Part shown: positions 17,425 through 24,520 of the stretch, in pieces
Position numbering within the stretch: position 1 is the stretch's first letter
Layout: the number at the start of each line of letters is the position of its first letter
From: Actinomycetota bacterium
GTDB taxonomy: Bacteria; Actinomycetota; Acidimicrobiia; Acidimicrobiales; Ilumatobacteraceae
DNA length: 43,605 nucleotides
Direction: 5' to 3'
NCBI GenBank assembly: GCA_005805045.1
Contig: SYNW01000032.1
Coordinates: forward strand, 1-43,605
The notes under the pieces: generated by a model
Database searches by the model: none
The model's input: the letters and a program-made list of their open reading frames with translations, nothing else
Told to the model about the DNA's origin: nothing
Program-made: the position numbers and the translations under genes

Positions 17425-18276
17425 TTAGTGTCCACCCGTTCCGCCGACACAGTGGGGACCTTCTGCTTCTTGACCAGATGTGTTCGTTCCAATAGGTGGA
17501 CCACCAAAAACTGTGCCCGTATCGATGACAACCATTCCGTTATTCACTGAAACTCCAAAACGATCCATGCCTCGCGGTGCTGGTCCACCTTTTTTTTCAC
17601 CAACACGGTTGTATTGCGACCCATGGCACGGACATTCAAACCATTGCGATGTTTTGCATTCAGGCACACGACAACCAAGATGTGGACACTTCTGATACAG
17701 CGCGACTATTCCAGAGGTCATCCCGCTGAACACTGGTGCTTGCCCGGCATAAATTGCTTCAGCCTTGGAAATCGATTCTTTTGGATATTCGGTTACCCAT
17801 GATCGAGCCTCAGGCAAATATAGGAAGCCCTTGTTGGCGCGAATCTTGCCGACAACCTCTTCGAGTTTTCCTGCGTTGATTTTCGAACCGAAGCCACCGT
17901 CGGCGCCTTTCCACAAAAAGGCGATTAGCGCGGCGGCGAAACCACCAAGGCTCGCGCTCATCAAAGTCACTGTGGCGCGATTCAAAAATGCTCGACGCGA
18001 TTCATCAACTGCTTCTCGGTCTGGCATAACCCACGGTTCAATTTCGGCGGGCGGTATGACCGCAACTGCGGTGCTCCGCGAAGCCGAGGCTTCAGCCTCA
18101 ACATCGCGACGCGCGTTGCGTGATGACTTTTTCGCATCGCGATCACGCTTGCGAGTCTCACGCGACAACACACCCACGCCGCTCATGTCGGAACGCCGAC
18201 TTGCCGTGAGCACAACGCCCAAGCCGAGCACGGCAAGAACAGCAATCGCAATGGTGATGATGGTCGTCGAGTTCAT
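17425..18276 (-). CDS. Rieske [2Fe-2S] protein of the b6f/bc-type complex
   Basis: This 283-aa protein carries the Rieske boxes C197-P-H199-L-G-C202 and C215-P-C217-H218-G-S220. The cluster ligands would be C197, H199, C215 and H218, with a C202-C217 disulfide. Ahead of the soluble domain are a first helix (about 4-24), a basic cytoplasmic stretch, and a second helix (about 104-122) preceded by SRRAFLN, which fits a twin-arginine export signal. The extra N-terminal helix is typical of actinobacterial QcrA. The C-terminal tail after about 255 is Gly-rich with one Cys and His. Substrate would be menaquinol via the cytochrome b pair. Confidence 0.94.
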   Translation of the reverse strand: MNSTTIITIAIAVLAVLGLGVVLTASRRSDMSGVGVLSRETRKRDRDAKKSSRNARRDVEAEASASRSTAVAVIPPAEIEPWVMPDREAVDESRRAFLNRATVTLMSASLGGFAAALIAFLWKGADGGFGSKINAGKLEEVVGKIRANKGFLYLPEARSWVTEYPKESISKAEAIYAGQAPVFSGMTSGIVALYQKCPHLGCRVPECKTSQWFECPCHGSQYNRVGEKKGGPAPRGMDRFGVSVNNGMVVIDTGTVFGGPPIGTNTSGQEAEGPHCVGGTGGH

Positions 18277-18291
18277 TTGAGTTTTATCCGA

Positions 18292-19011
18292 TCACAATTC
18301 GAAGAAGATACCTTCACGCCAAGGAAAGACGAAGTTGAAACCGGGCCCCCTGAAGAAAGAGCCAATAATTACGAGCACCGCCCAGAACATTAAGTGCACT
18401 GTAAATAAACCGGTCATGAACTTTCTGTCTTCTGGACGATTTGACTCGTTGCGATCCATGTACGGGGCGAACATCAGCACAATCAGACCCATGCCCGGAA
18501 TCGTCACACCAGCAATCATCGGGTGGAACATCGTCAGCAGTTCTTGCAATCCGAGAAAGTACCAAGGTGCTTTCGAAGGATTGGGTGTCTGATTGAAGTT
18601 TGCCGCCTGCAACAGCGGGGCGTTCACGAACCACGAAAACACAAAAGTAAACGCGGTGCACGCAAGCGCGGCAACAAACTCGATGCCCAACAAGTGTGGC
18701 CAGGTGTGCACCTTGTCAACTGGCACCGCTTTGACGTCTTGAATTGAACCTGATTTGACGACCGTCAACAAGCGTTGCGTGTGACCACCAGGTCCGGCCC
18801 CGAATGGCACGCCACTATTTGCTGGCGCTGCGACCACTACGCTGCCGACTTTTTCGGCAACTGCAACCGCACCCTTGTTTCGATTTAGCAAATCGCCCGA
18901 AATTCGCGAGTCGTCAGCCGCTGGCGCCGGCGCGGCTCCGCCCGCATCGGCGGCTGCTTTTTCGCGCGCTTCTTGAGCGCGCTTCAAAAGATGTTCTGGA
19001 ATGCCGGCCAT
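18292..19011 (-). CDS. petD: Cytochrome b subunit IV (PetD-like) with cytoplasmic N-terminal extension
   Basis: This 239-aa protein is the C-terminal part of a split cytochrome b: three helices and the quinol-oxidation motif as APWY at 148-151, where plants and cyanobacteria have PEWY. About 100 residues rich in Ala, Gly and Pro come before the first helix. The first twenty begin MAGIPEHLLKRAQEAR, which is nearly identical to the N-terminus of the monoheme cytochrome at 20945. Subunit IV alone has no heme ligands, as expected. Start and the petB stop share one base (TGATG). Confidence 0.92.
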   Translation of the reverse strand: MAGIPEHLLKRAQEAREKAAADAGGAAPAPAADDSRISGDLLNRNKGAVAVAEKVGSVVVAAPANSGVPFGAGPGGHTQRLLTVVKSGSIQDVKAVPVDKVHTWPHLLGIEFVAALACTAFTFVFSWFVNAPLLQAANFNQTPNPSKAPWYFLGLQELLTMFHPMIAGVTIPGMGLIVLMFAPYMDRNESNRPEDRKFMTGLFTVHLMFWAVLVIIGSFFRGPGFNFVFPWREGIFFEL

Positions 19012-19796
19012 CAGAGGGGTCCTGAAATTCCGCCGTCTTTACGCACGCGCCAGAAATGGATCGCGAGGAAGATGACCGTTACGAATGGGAACAACAAAAC
19101 ATGCAACACATACCAACGCAACAAAGTTTCTGGACCAATTTCAACACCGCCCAGCAAAACAAAACGAACTTGCGAGCCAATAACTGGTGAGTAGCCCATC
19201 ATGTTGGTACCCACGGTTACTGCCCACAGCGCGAGTTGATCCCACGGCAACAAATAACCTGTGAATGAAAGCAGCAGCGTCAAAGTCAAGAGAATCACGC
19301 CGATTACCCAGTTGAACTCGCGTGGTGCTTTGTATGCACCGTGATAAAAGACTCGCGCCATGTGCAAAAATACGGTGAGCACCATCAAATGCGCGCCCCA
19401 ACGGTGCATATTGCGCACCATCAAACCGAAAGTCACCGAAGTATGCAGTGACTGAATATCTTGCCACGCGTTAGCCGATGTCGGGCGGTAAAAGAACATC
19501 AAGAAAATGCCGGTGATGGTCAGCAAAATAAACAAAAAGAAGCTCAAGCCTCCGAGACAAAGCGTGTAACTGACCTTTACCGCATGGCGCTTTACTTTGA
19601 CCGGATGCAAGTGATAGAGCACAGAGTTCATGACGACATAAGAACGATTTCTCGGCGAGTCCGAATAGCCCTTGCGGAAGATCGAACCTGGCCTGAAAAT
19701 CGAGTTCCAGGCTTGGCTCGACTGCGTCGTCTCATTGAGTTTGGTCACGCGCTGTTTAATCGTCGGACGAGATTTCTGCTCGATCATCTTTACCAT
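19011..19796 (-). CDS. petB: Cytochrome b6-like subunit
   Basis: This 261-aa four-helix di-heme cytochrome b is the quinol-oxidising core. Heme ligands are H131/H232 and H145/H247; the 14- and 15-residue spacings are those of b6 rather than mitochondrial-type cytochrome b. The C-terminus RKDGGISGPL also matches b6. C80 in TLCLGG lies 51 residues before H131, the same distance as Cys35 to His86 in cytochrome b6, where that cysteine binds heme c_i/c_n covalently. An N-terminal extension of about 45 residues is hydrophilic. The gene follows the ferredoxin gene by 16 nt. Confidence 0.95.
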   Translation of the reverse strand: MVKMIEQKSRPTIKQRVTKLNETTQSSQAWNSIFRPGSIFRKGYSDSPRNRSYVVMNSVLYHLHPVKVKRHAVKVSYTLCLGGLSFFLFILLTITGIFLMFFYRPTSANAWQDIQSLHTSVTFGLMVRNMHRWGAHLMVLTVFLHMARVFYHGAYKAPREFNWVIGVILLTLTLLLSFTGYLLPWDQLALWAVTVGTNMMGYSPVIGSQVRFVLLGGVEIGPETLLRWYVLHVLLFPFVTVIFLAIHFWRVRKDGGISGPL

Positions 19797-19812
19797 TTAG
19801 TTTTCTCCGTTC

Positions 19813-20226
19813 CTAAAATCGCATGCCGTACGAATAGCCGTGGTTATTGGTTCGCATATGAGTTTCGCCCGTGGCTGGCGCAACCCCAACTTTGCCGAGA
19901 ATTATCACACCGGTTGGACAACGATCGACGCACAACGCACAACGTGTGCAAACATCATCATCAATAATGAAAACAACTTTGTCTGAAGGGTCTTCACCGG
20001 GCATCTCGGTGCCGCTTGACTCTGAGATTGCGTCCGGGCTGACCATGAAAATGCACTTCCACGGGCAAATGTCAACGCAACCTTCACACATGATGCACTC
20101 TGATTGATCGATGTGGATGAACTGCTTGGGCTTAACCGCCTTGTTCAAATACTCGGCATCTACCTCGACGAGTTGATAGTCGTCGGTATAAGGCATCATC
20201 GGCGGGTTTGCGTCGGTTTTTGCCAT
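19813..20226 (-). CDS. 2x[4Fe-4S] ferredoxin-type protein heading the respiratory operon
   Basis: This 137-aa soluble protein has two CxxCxxCxxxCP motifs: CIMCEGCVDICP and CTRCALCVDRCP, separated by about 40 residues including an acidic loop. It therefore resembles bacterial 8Fe ferredoxins and the iron-sulfur subunits of membrane oxidoreductases. It lies between a 3-TM protein gene (four bases upstream) and petB. It could deliver electrons to, or receive them from, the quinone pool or cytochrome complex. That role is inferred from position only. Confidence 0.88.
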   Translation of the reverse strand: MAKTDANPPMMPYTDDYQLVEVDAEYLNKAVKPKQFIHIDQSECIMCEGCVDICPWKCIFMVSPDAISESSGTEMPGEDPSDKVVFIIDDDVCTRCALCVDRCPTGVIILGKVGVAPATGETHMRTNNHGYSYGMRF

Positions 20227-20229
20227 CGC

Positions 20230-20706
20230 TCAACTCTTCTTCGTCAACGGACGACCATAACTAGACGAAACAACTTCTTTAGCTGTGACCACCCCGCGCT
20301 TTTGCCACCAACTGAACAGATAGATCATCAGGCCAATATAGAAAACGTGGATGACCACGACGATGATGTCACGAATTGCTTCGTAACTAATGGTGATCGG
20401 AAAGCTTCCACCAACGGTGTCGGACTTCAAAATGTTGAACGGCCCGTAGACGAGTTTGTCTTTTCGCCAACCCAATTCTTTGTCGGCGTGGTCGATGAAT
20501 TGGTGCGGCACAACACCGAACGCAAGAAACAATACGAGGAAGATGTAAGCGGATCCGAGCATCGCTTCACCCCAAGTTGCCTTTCGATCAAACTTTCGAC
20601 GTTGGCCGATCGGAATGACCACAAGACTCATGGCGGTGGTGACTACAAACGAAAACAGGAACGCTTGATTGACCCCTGGCCACCTGAGAATGTCTATTGC
20701 GAGCAT
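20230..20706 (-). CDS. Unknown 3-TM protein, first gene of the respiratory operon
   Basis: I do not recognise this 158-aa protein. Helices are predicted at about 14-34, 46-66 and 108-130. The loop after helix 2 carries H68 and H73 (VPHQFIDHAD) and helix 3 carries H119, so heme or quinone binding cannot be excluded. The C-terminus is basic. It starts the minus-strand operon and is followed at once by the ferredoxin gene, so it may be that protein's membrane anchor. ATG at 20706 is the only good start; the purine-rich AGGAAAGG lies rather far upstream. Confidence 0.8.
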   Translation of the reverse strand: MLAIDILRWPGVNQAFLFSFVVTTAMSLVVIPIGQRRKFDRKATWGEAMLGSAYIFLVLFLAFGVVPHQFIDHADKELGWRKDKLVYGPFNILKSDTVGGSFPITISYEAIRDIIVVVIHVFYIGLMIYLFSWWQKRGVVTAKEVVSSSYGRPLTKKS

Positions 20707-20744
20707 CGCTTGAGGGCTTGCCTTTCCTCGTAAAATCTGTTTTT

Positions 20745-20750
20745 AGCCTA
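20745..20750 (-). promoter_or_regulatory. Candidate -10 box of the petB/nuo operon
   Basis: TAGGCT on the minus strand fits the TANNNT pattern seen before other genes here and would start transcription about 32 nt ahead of the first operon gene. No convincing -35 is seen. The rest of the 238-nt divergent spacer (20707-20944) shows no other clear element apart from the opposite promoter. Confidence 0.35.
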
Positions 20751-20902
20751 GTCGGGCTGGCATTAAGCACGGTATTTGCAAGACGATTGTTGATGACTCG
20801 TTGGTCACAGAAGTTGCGCATCGCTCAACATTCATCGTCGCTGATGTGTCTTATTTTTTGGTTGTGCATTCGTGAACTTCTTAATCTCGACCTCGATGCG
20901 TC

Positions 20903-20908
20903 TAACCT
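20903..20908 (+). promoter_or_regulatory. Candidate -10 box for the monoheme cytochrome gene
   Basis: TAACCT fits the recurring -10 pattern and would give a leader of about 30 nt that contains the strong AAGGAG Shine-Dalgarno at 20935-20940, four bases before the GTG start. No clear -35 is seen. Confidence 0.35.
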
Positions 20909-20944
20909 GTTGAAAGATAGTTAGTAATCGATTCAAGGAGAATT

Positions 20945-21769
20945 GTGGCTGGAATACCCGAGCATCTACTTAAGCGGGCTCAAGAAGCACGCGACAAAGC
21001 AGCCGGCAAAACTCCTGCCGCGGATGCCGGTGAATCGACGCCAAATCTTCCCGCTAAAACATCTGAAGCCAAACCTGTGCCGGCCGCCCAAGTTGCGAGT
21101 GCTCCGCCACCACCGCCCCCAGATCCAAGTTACGTAGTCGCCGCCAACACACGAAAAAAGATTCCATTTTGGGCAATGGCCACTTTGAGTCTCCTGCCTT
21201 TTTGGGCACTGTTGTATGCCTTGTCGGTCAAGCCTCAAGAAAAAACGGTTGAAGGTCCGCTTGCAATAGGCGCAGCAGTTTACGGAACGTGCGCAGGATG
21301 TCACGGTGTGGCCGGAGCCGGTGGCGCTGGACGCGCTCTGCACCAAGGTGAAGTCTTGAAAACTTTCCCAAAGATCGAAGACATGTTGAACTTCGTCTAC
21401 ACAGGTTCGCAAGCGTTTGTTTCTGCCGAGATCAAAATTTATGGCGACCCTAATCGCGAAGGTGGGGCGCACGAAACGCTTTCATACAACGGCAACCCGA
21501 TGCCGCAACAAGGAGAAAAATACGGTGGCGGTCTGACCGACGCAGAAATTCTCGGAGTCGTATGCCATGAAAGATACGAAATCGGTGGTGCCGACCAAGA
21601 GAGCGAAGAATGGAAGAGCGAGTTCGAGATGTGGTGCTCGCCTGAGTCTGAAATATTTCAAGGTCTCGAAAACGGATCAGTGAACTACGACAATCTTGCT
21701 GAAACATTTGCAGCGTTGCCGATGCCGCCGACGAATGTCAGCACAGACCCCCGCCCCTCAGGAAAATAG
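20945..21769 (+). CDS. Membrane-anchored monoheme cytochrome c with PetD-like N-terminal peptide
   Basis: This 274-aa protein starts at GTG 20945 behind AAGGAG. Residues 1-20 match those of PetD at 19 of 20 positions, then comes a Pro/Ala-rich linker with six consecutive prolines, a transmembrane helix at about 75-95, and a class I cytochrome domain with C116-A-G-C119-H120 and probable axial M186 (NPMPQQ). Topology would put the shared peptide in the cytoplasm and the heme outside. C207 and C231 in the exported part might form a disulfide. It is divergent from the complex III/I operon and could carry electrons from that complex to a terminal oxidase. It is followed by a MenJ-like gene. Confidence 0.93.
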   Translation: MAGIPEHLLKRAQEARDKAAGKTPAADAGESTPNLPAKTSEAKPVPAAQVASAPPPPPPDPSYVVAANTRKKIPFWAMATLSLLPFWALLYALSVKPQEKTVEGPLAIGAAVYGTCAGCHGVAGAGGAGRALHQGEVLKTFPKIEDMLNFVYTGSQAFVSAEIKIYGDPNREGGAHETLSYNGNPMPQQGEKYGGGLTDAEILGVVCHERYEIGGADQESEEWKSEFEMWCSPESEIFQGLENGSVNYDNLAETFAALPMPPTNVSTDPRPSGK

Positions 21770-21832
21770 ATCGAAACCGAGATCAACCCCCTTGATCTTT
21801 CCAGCGAAGTAAAAAAAATACTTCGCACAGAA

Positions 21833-23062
21833 GTGCTCGTCATCGGTGGAGGGCCAGCCGGTGCAGCTGCCGGATTTTGGTTGGCGAAACTTGGACACGA
21901 TGTAACGATTGTCGAGCGCAAAAAGTTTCCACGTGAAAAAACCTGTGGTGACGGTCTTACACCGCGTGCCGTGAAACAGCTGGACGACATGGGGCTGAGC
22001 ACAGGGCTTGAAAAATTTCATCGCTACGAGGGTCTTCGCGCAACTGCCCATGGCATCGCTCTCGAACTGCAATGGCCGACTCATCCGATTTACCCGCGCT
22101 ACGGCTATGTTGTGCGGCGCCGTGAACTTGACATGATGGTCGCTCACAACGCGCGAAATGCCGGGGCAAAACTTCTTGAAGAACATGAAGCCGCGGCGCC
22201 GATCACGGAAAAGGGTTGCGTTCGTGGCGCAATGATCACCAACAAAAAAGACGACACGACCGTTGCGCTTCACGCCGACTATGTGGTCATCGCCGATGGT
22301 GCGAACTCTCGCTTCGGCCGAAGCATGGGCACCTCGCGAGAGAGGGCTTGGCCCTACGGCACTGCGATTCGCACATACTGGCAGAGTCCAAGGCACAAAG
22401 AACCGTGGATCGAATCGGCGCTGGACGTAAAGGACCGCAACGGAAAGTCAATGCCGGGATACGGATGGATATTTCCGGTCGGCGACGGAACCATAAATAT
22501 CGGTGTCGGATTACTGTCGACATTCAAGAACTTCAAAGATGTCAACACATCTCACCTGCTCGACTCATATGCGCACATGGTCGCCGACAAATGGGAGATT
22601 GATCCGACCAAACCAGAGTGCAAAGCCACCAGCGGAAAGATTCCGATGGGCGGATCAGTCGGGCCAAAAGTTGGACCTACCCACATCGTGATTGGCGATG
22701 CTGCCGGCAGCGTCAACCCATTTAATGGTGAGGGCATCGACTATGCCTACGAGACTGCGCATATGGCTGCCGAGGTGATCCATGATGCGTTGATCTCGGG
22801 CGATGCGACGGCATTGAAGCGTTACGAGCAACTAATCGAAGACGAGTACGGTCAGTATTTTAAAGTGGCGCGACTTTTTGCGCGAATAATTGGCAAACCA
22901 ATTTTGATGCGCGAACTTTCGCGAGTGGGTATTCACAGCCGAACTTTGATGGAGTGGGTGTTACGAATCATGGCCAACTTGTTGCGACCAGACGAGATTG
23001 GGCCGGCCGAAGCCGCATACAAGGCGGCCGCAGCAATCGTCCGTCTATATCCCAACGCCTAA
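21833..23062 (+). CDS. menJ: FAD-dependent geranylgeranyl-reductase family protein, probable menaquinone reductase
   Basis: This 409-aa flavoprotein begins with the dinucleotide-binding GGGPAGAAA motif and shows the family blocks REKTCGDGLTPRAVKQL and GDAAGSVNPFNGEGI. Family members saturate isoprenoid double bonds. In actinobacteria a homologue beside nuo genes (Streptomyces) and MenJ of mycobacteria point to partial saturation of the menaquinone tail, so the gene name rests on context. Start is problematic: GTG 21833 leaves only one or two residues before the first strand, and the 21 in-frame codons between it and the preceding TAG contain no ATG, GTG or TTG. An AUC at 21770 has AGGA six bases upstream. 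Confidence 0.88.
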   Translation: MLVIGGGPAGAAAGFWLAKLGHDVTIVERKKFPREKTCGDGLTPRAVKQLDDMGLSTGLEKFHRYEGLRATAHGIALELQWPTHPIYPRYGYVVRRRELDMMVAHNARNAGAKLLEEHEAAAPITEKGCVRGAMITNKKDDTTVALHADYVVIADGANSRFGRSMGTSRERAWPYGTAIRTYWQSPRHKEPWIESALDVKDRNGKSMPGYGWIFPVGDGTINIGVGLLSTFKNFKDVNTSHLLDSYAHMVADKWEIDPTKPECKATSGKIPMGGSVGPKVGPTHIVIGDAAGSVNPFNGEGIDYAYETAHMAAEVIHDALISGDATALKRYEQLIEDEYGQYFKVARLFARIIGKPILMRELSRVGIHSRTLMEWVLRIMANLLRPDEIGPAEAAYKAAAAIVRLYPNA

Positions 23063-23066
23063 ATCT

Positions 23067-23681
23067 CTAGCCGGTGCAAACAACTTCGTCGACTTGGTCG
23101 TCGATCAAATTCAACTTGGTCATGGCTTTGTCGGGAGAATAGTCGTTAATAAATTCGCGAAGAGTACCGGTGCTTTCGCCACAAGTTTTCTTAACACCGT
23201 TTGCCAAGCGCACAATCCATCCATTTGCCAAGACCCCACGACTGCCCGAGTCGAGCATGTCGACAAGGCTCGGTAACTCGAGTACGCGTGTCGGTTTTTC
23301 ACCGTTCGTATCGGTGAGCGCAAACCACATCACCGAGTCACCGAACATGTTGGCTAAAAATACGCAACTTGAGTCCGTGCCAATGTCCGTGCAGCTGTTT
23401 TCTGCTGGCGTATCGGCTGCGATAAATACTTCTCGACCATCATCAAGCGAGACAGATGCTTCGCCGACAGTTCTGCCGTTCTCTATTCGCCAACCTTCAC
23501 TTTGTCTGAAAGTGTTCGCTACCGCCACCATCTCGATGTTTTTTTCAACATCTTTTGAAATTGAACCAGTTTCGTCACTTCGACCAAAGCAGTCATTACA
23601 GGATAAAAACGCCAAAAAAATTCCGGCGACTATCAGCAACCCAAAGGCGGCCCACAATCGCGAATTGAATAACTGACGCAC
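23067..23681 (-). CDS. Unknown exported or membrane-anchored protein
   Basis: This 204-aa protein has a hydrophobic N-terminal segment at about 10-28 ending LSCNDC, which could be a signal anchor or, less surely, a lipobox-like site. The remainder is hydrophilic with cysteines near residues 97, 105, 167 and 202, consistent with an extracytoplasmic fold. I recognise no domain. It lies 45 nt downstream of rex on the same strand and converges with the MenJ-like gene, leaving only four bases between the stops. Confidence 0.75.
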   Translation of the reverse strand: MRQLFNSRLWAAFGLLIVAGIFLAFLSCNDCFGRSDETGSISKDVEKNIEMVAVANTFRQSEGWRIENGRTVGEASVSLDDGREVFIAADTPAENSCTDIGTDSSCVFLANMFGDSVMWFALTDTNGEKPTRVLELPSLVDMLDSGSRGVLANGWIVRLANGVKKTCGESTGTLREFINDYSPDKAMTKLNLIDDQVDEVVCTG

Positions 23682-23726
23682 CCTCTAAGGCTACGCGCGT
23701 TGCGCGTCGGGCATTAACCGGGTTGC

Positions 23727-24413
23727 TTAAACAGGAACCGCGTTTGACTCTTGCTGATTCTTTGAATCAGTCTGCTCAATGCGCATTTGCTCGTAATAAC
23801 TCAAGATTTGTAGTTCGACACCCAGATCAACATTGCGCACCGAAACACTGCTCGGGATTGCCAAAACGATCGGCGCAAAGTTCAGGATCGAAGCAATACC
23901 GGCTTCAATTAGCGCATCGGCCGCCGACTGTGCCGCGGAAGTTGAAGTTGTAATCGCGCCGATAGTCACTTCTAAATCTCTGACAAGTTTTTGCAAGTTG
24001 CGCACATCCGAAACTTTCAGCGCACCGGTCAACTGACCAATCTTTTTCGGGTCGTTATCAACAATGCCGACTACCGGAAACCCGCGTGGCGCGAAACCAC
24101 CAAACTTTGCGAGCGCACAACCTAAATTGCCAGCACCAACGACAACGACATTCCACTCTCGCATCAAGCCAAGTTCACGCCTGATTTGATGAATCAAATA
24201 CGTGACTTCATAGCCGACACCGCGAGTTCCGTAACTTCCAAGATACGAAAGATCTTTTCGAACCTTGGCCGCATTCACTCCAGCCAATGCGGCAAGTTCA
24301 TCACTCGAAAAACGAACGACATTTGTTGCGTGCAAATTGTTTAGGATTTGCAAATATACGGGCAGTCGGGCAACCGCTGCATCGGGGATTCTGCGTCTTT
24401 GTAATTGGGTCAT
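23727..24413 (-). CDS. rex: Redox-sensing transcriptional repressor Rex
   Basis: This 228-aa NAD(H)-responsive repressor has an N-terminal winged helix (DAAVARLPVYLQILNNL, then a VRKDLSYLGSYGTRGVGY recognition region) and a Rossmann domain with GAGNLG at 93-98 and VDND at 118-121. Rex senses the NADH/NAD+ ratio and controls respiratory genes; in Streptomyces it also controls itself. ATG at 24413 is chosen; an upstream ATG at 24503 adds 30 residues without family similarity. A promoter with a -10 exactly six bases upstream suggests a leaderless mRNA, and a Rex-operator-like palindrome covers that promoter. Confidence 0.96.
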   Translation of the reverse strand: MTQLQRRRIPDAAVARLPVYLQILNNLHATNVVRFSSDELAALAGVNAAKVRKDLSYLGSYGTRGVGYEVTYLIHQIRRELGLMREWNVVVVGAGNLGCALAKFGGFAPRGFPVVGIVDNDPKKIGQLTGALKVSDVRNLQKLVRDLEVTIGAITTSTSAAQSAADALIEAGIASILNFAPIVLAIPSSVSVRNVDLGVELQILSYYEQMRIEQTDSKNQQESNAVPV

Positions 24414-24419
24414 GGCCTC

Positions 24420-24448
24420 AGGGTAGGGCTTCGTGCAGAATTTCACAA
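24420..24448 (-). promoter_or_regulatory. rex promoter with overlapping candidate Rex operator
   Basis: On the minus strand -35 TTGTGA (24448-24443), a 17-bp spacer and -10 TACCCT (24425-24420) are followed after six bases by the rex ATG. The palindrome TTGTGAA-ATTC-TGCACGA (24448-24431) matches 12 of 14 defined positions of the actinobacterial Rex consensus TTGTGAA-n4-TTCACAA. It covers the -35, so Rex could repress itself. Confidence 0.65.
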
Positions 24449-24508
24449 AGTTAAACCACGAAAGACATGGATTTACCAAGATTTTGAACGCGACTTTTGG
24501 CACCCAGT

Positions 24509-24514
24509 TATCGT
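24509..24514 (+). promoter_or_regulatory. Candidate -10 box of a leaderless promoter
   Basis: TATCGT sits exactly six bases before GTG 24521. TTGAAC at 24484-24489 is a possible -35, with a long 19-bp spacer. The placement favours GTG 24521 over the upstream TTG 24497. Confidence 0.4.
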
Positions 24515-24520
24515 GCTTGC

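Noticed and set aside
20862..20876. TTGTGCA and TCGTGAA as a Rex site for the respiratory operon
   Set aside because: The two half-sites are direct repeats and not a palindrome with the Rex spacing.
20945..23062. Single fused cytochrome-flavoprotein gene
   Set aside because: A TAG at 21767 separates the two in frame and both parts are complete domains; kept only as an alternative in a finding.
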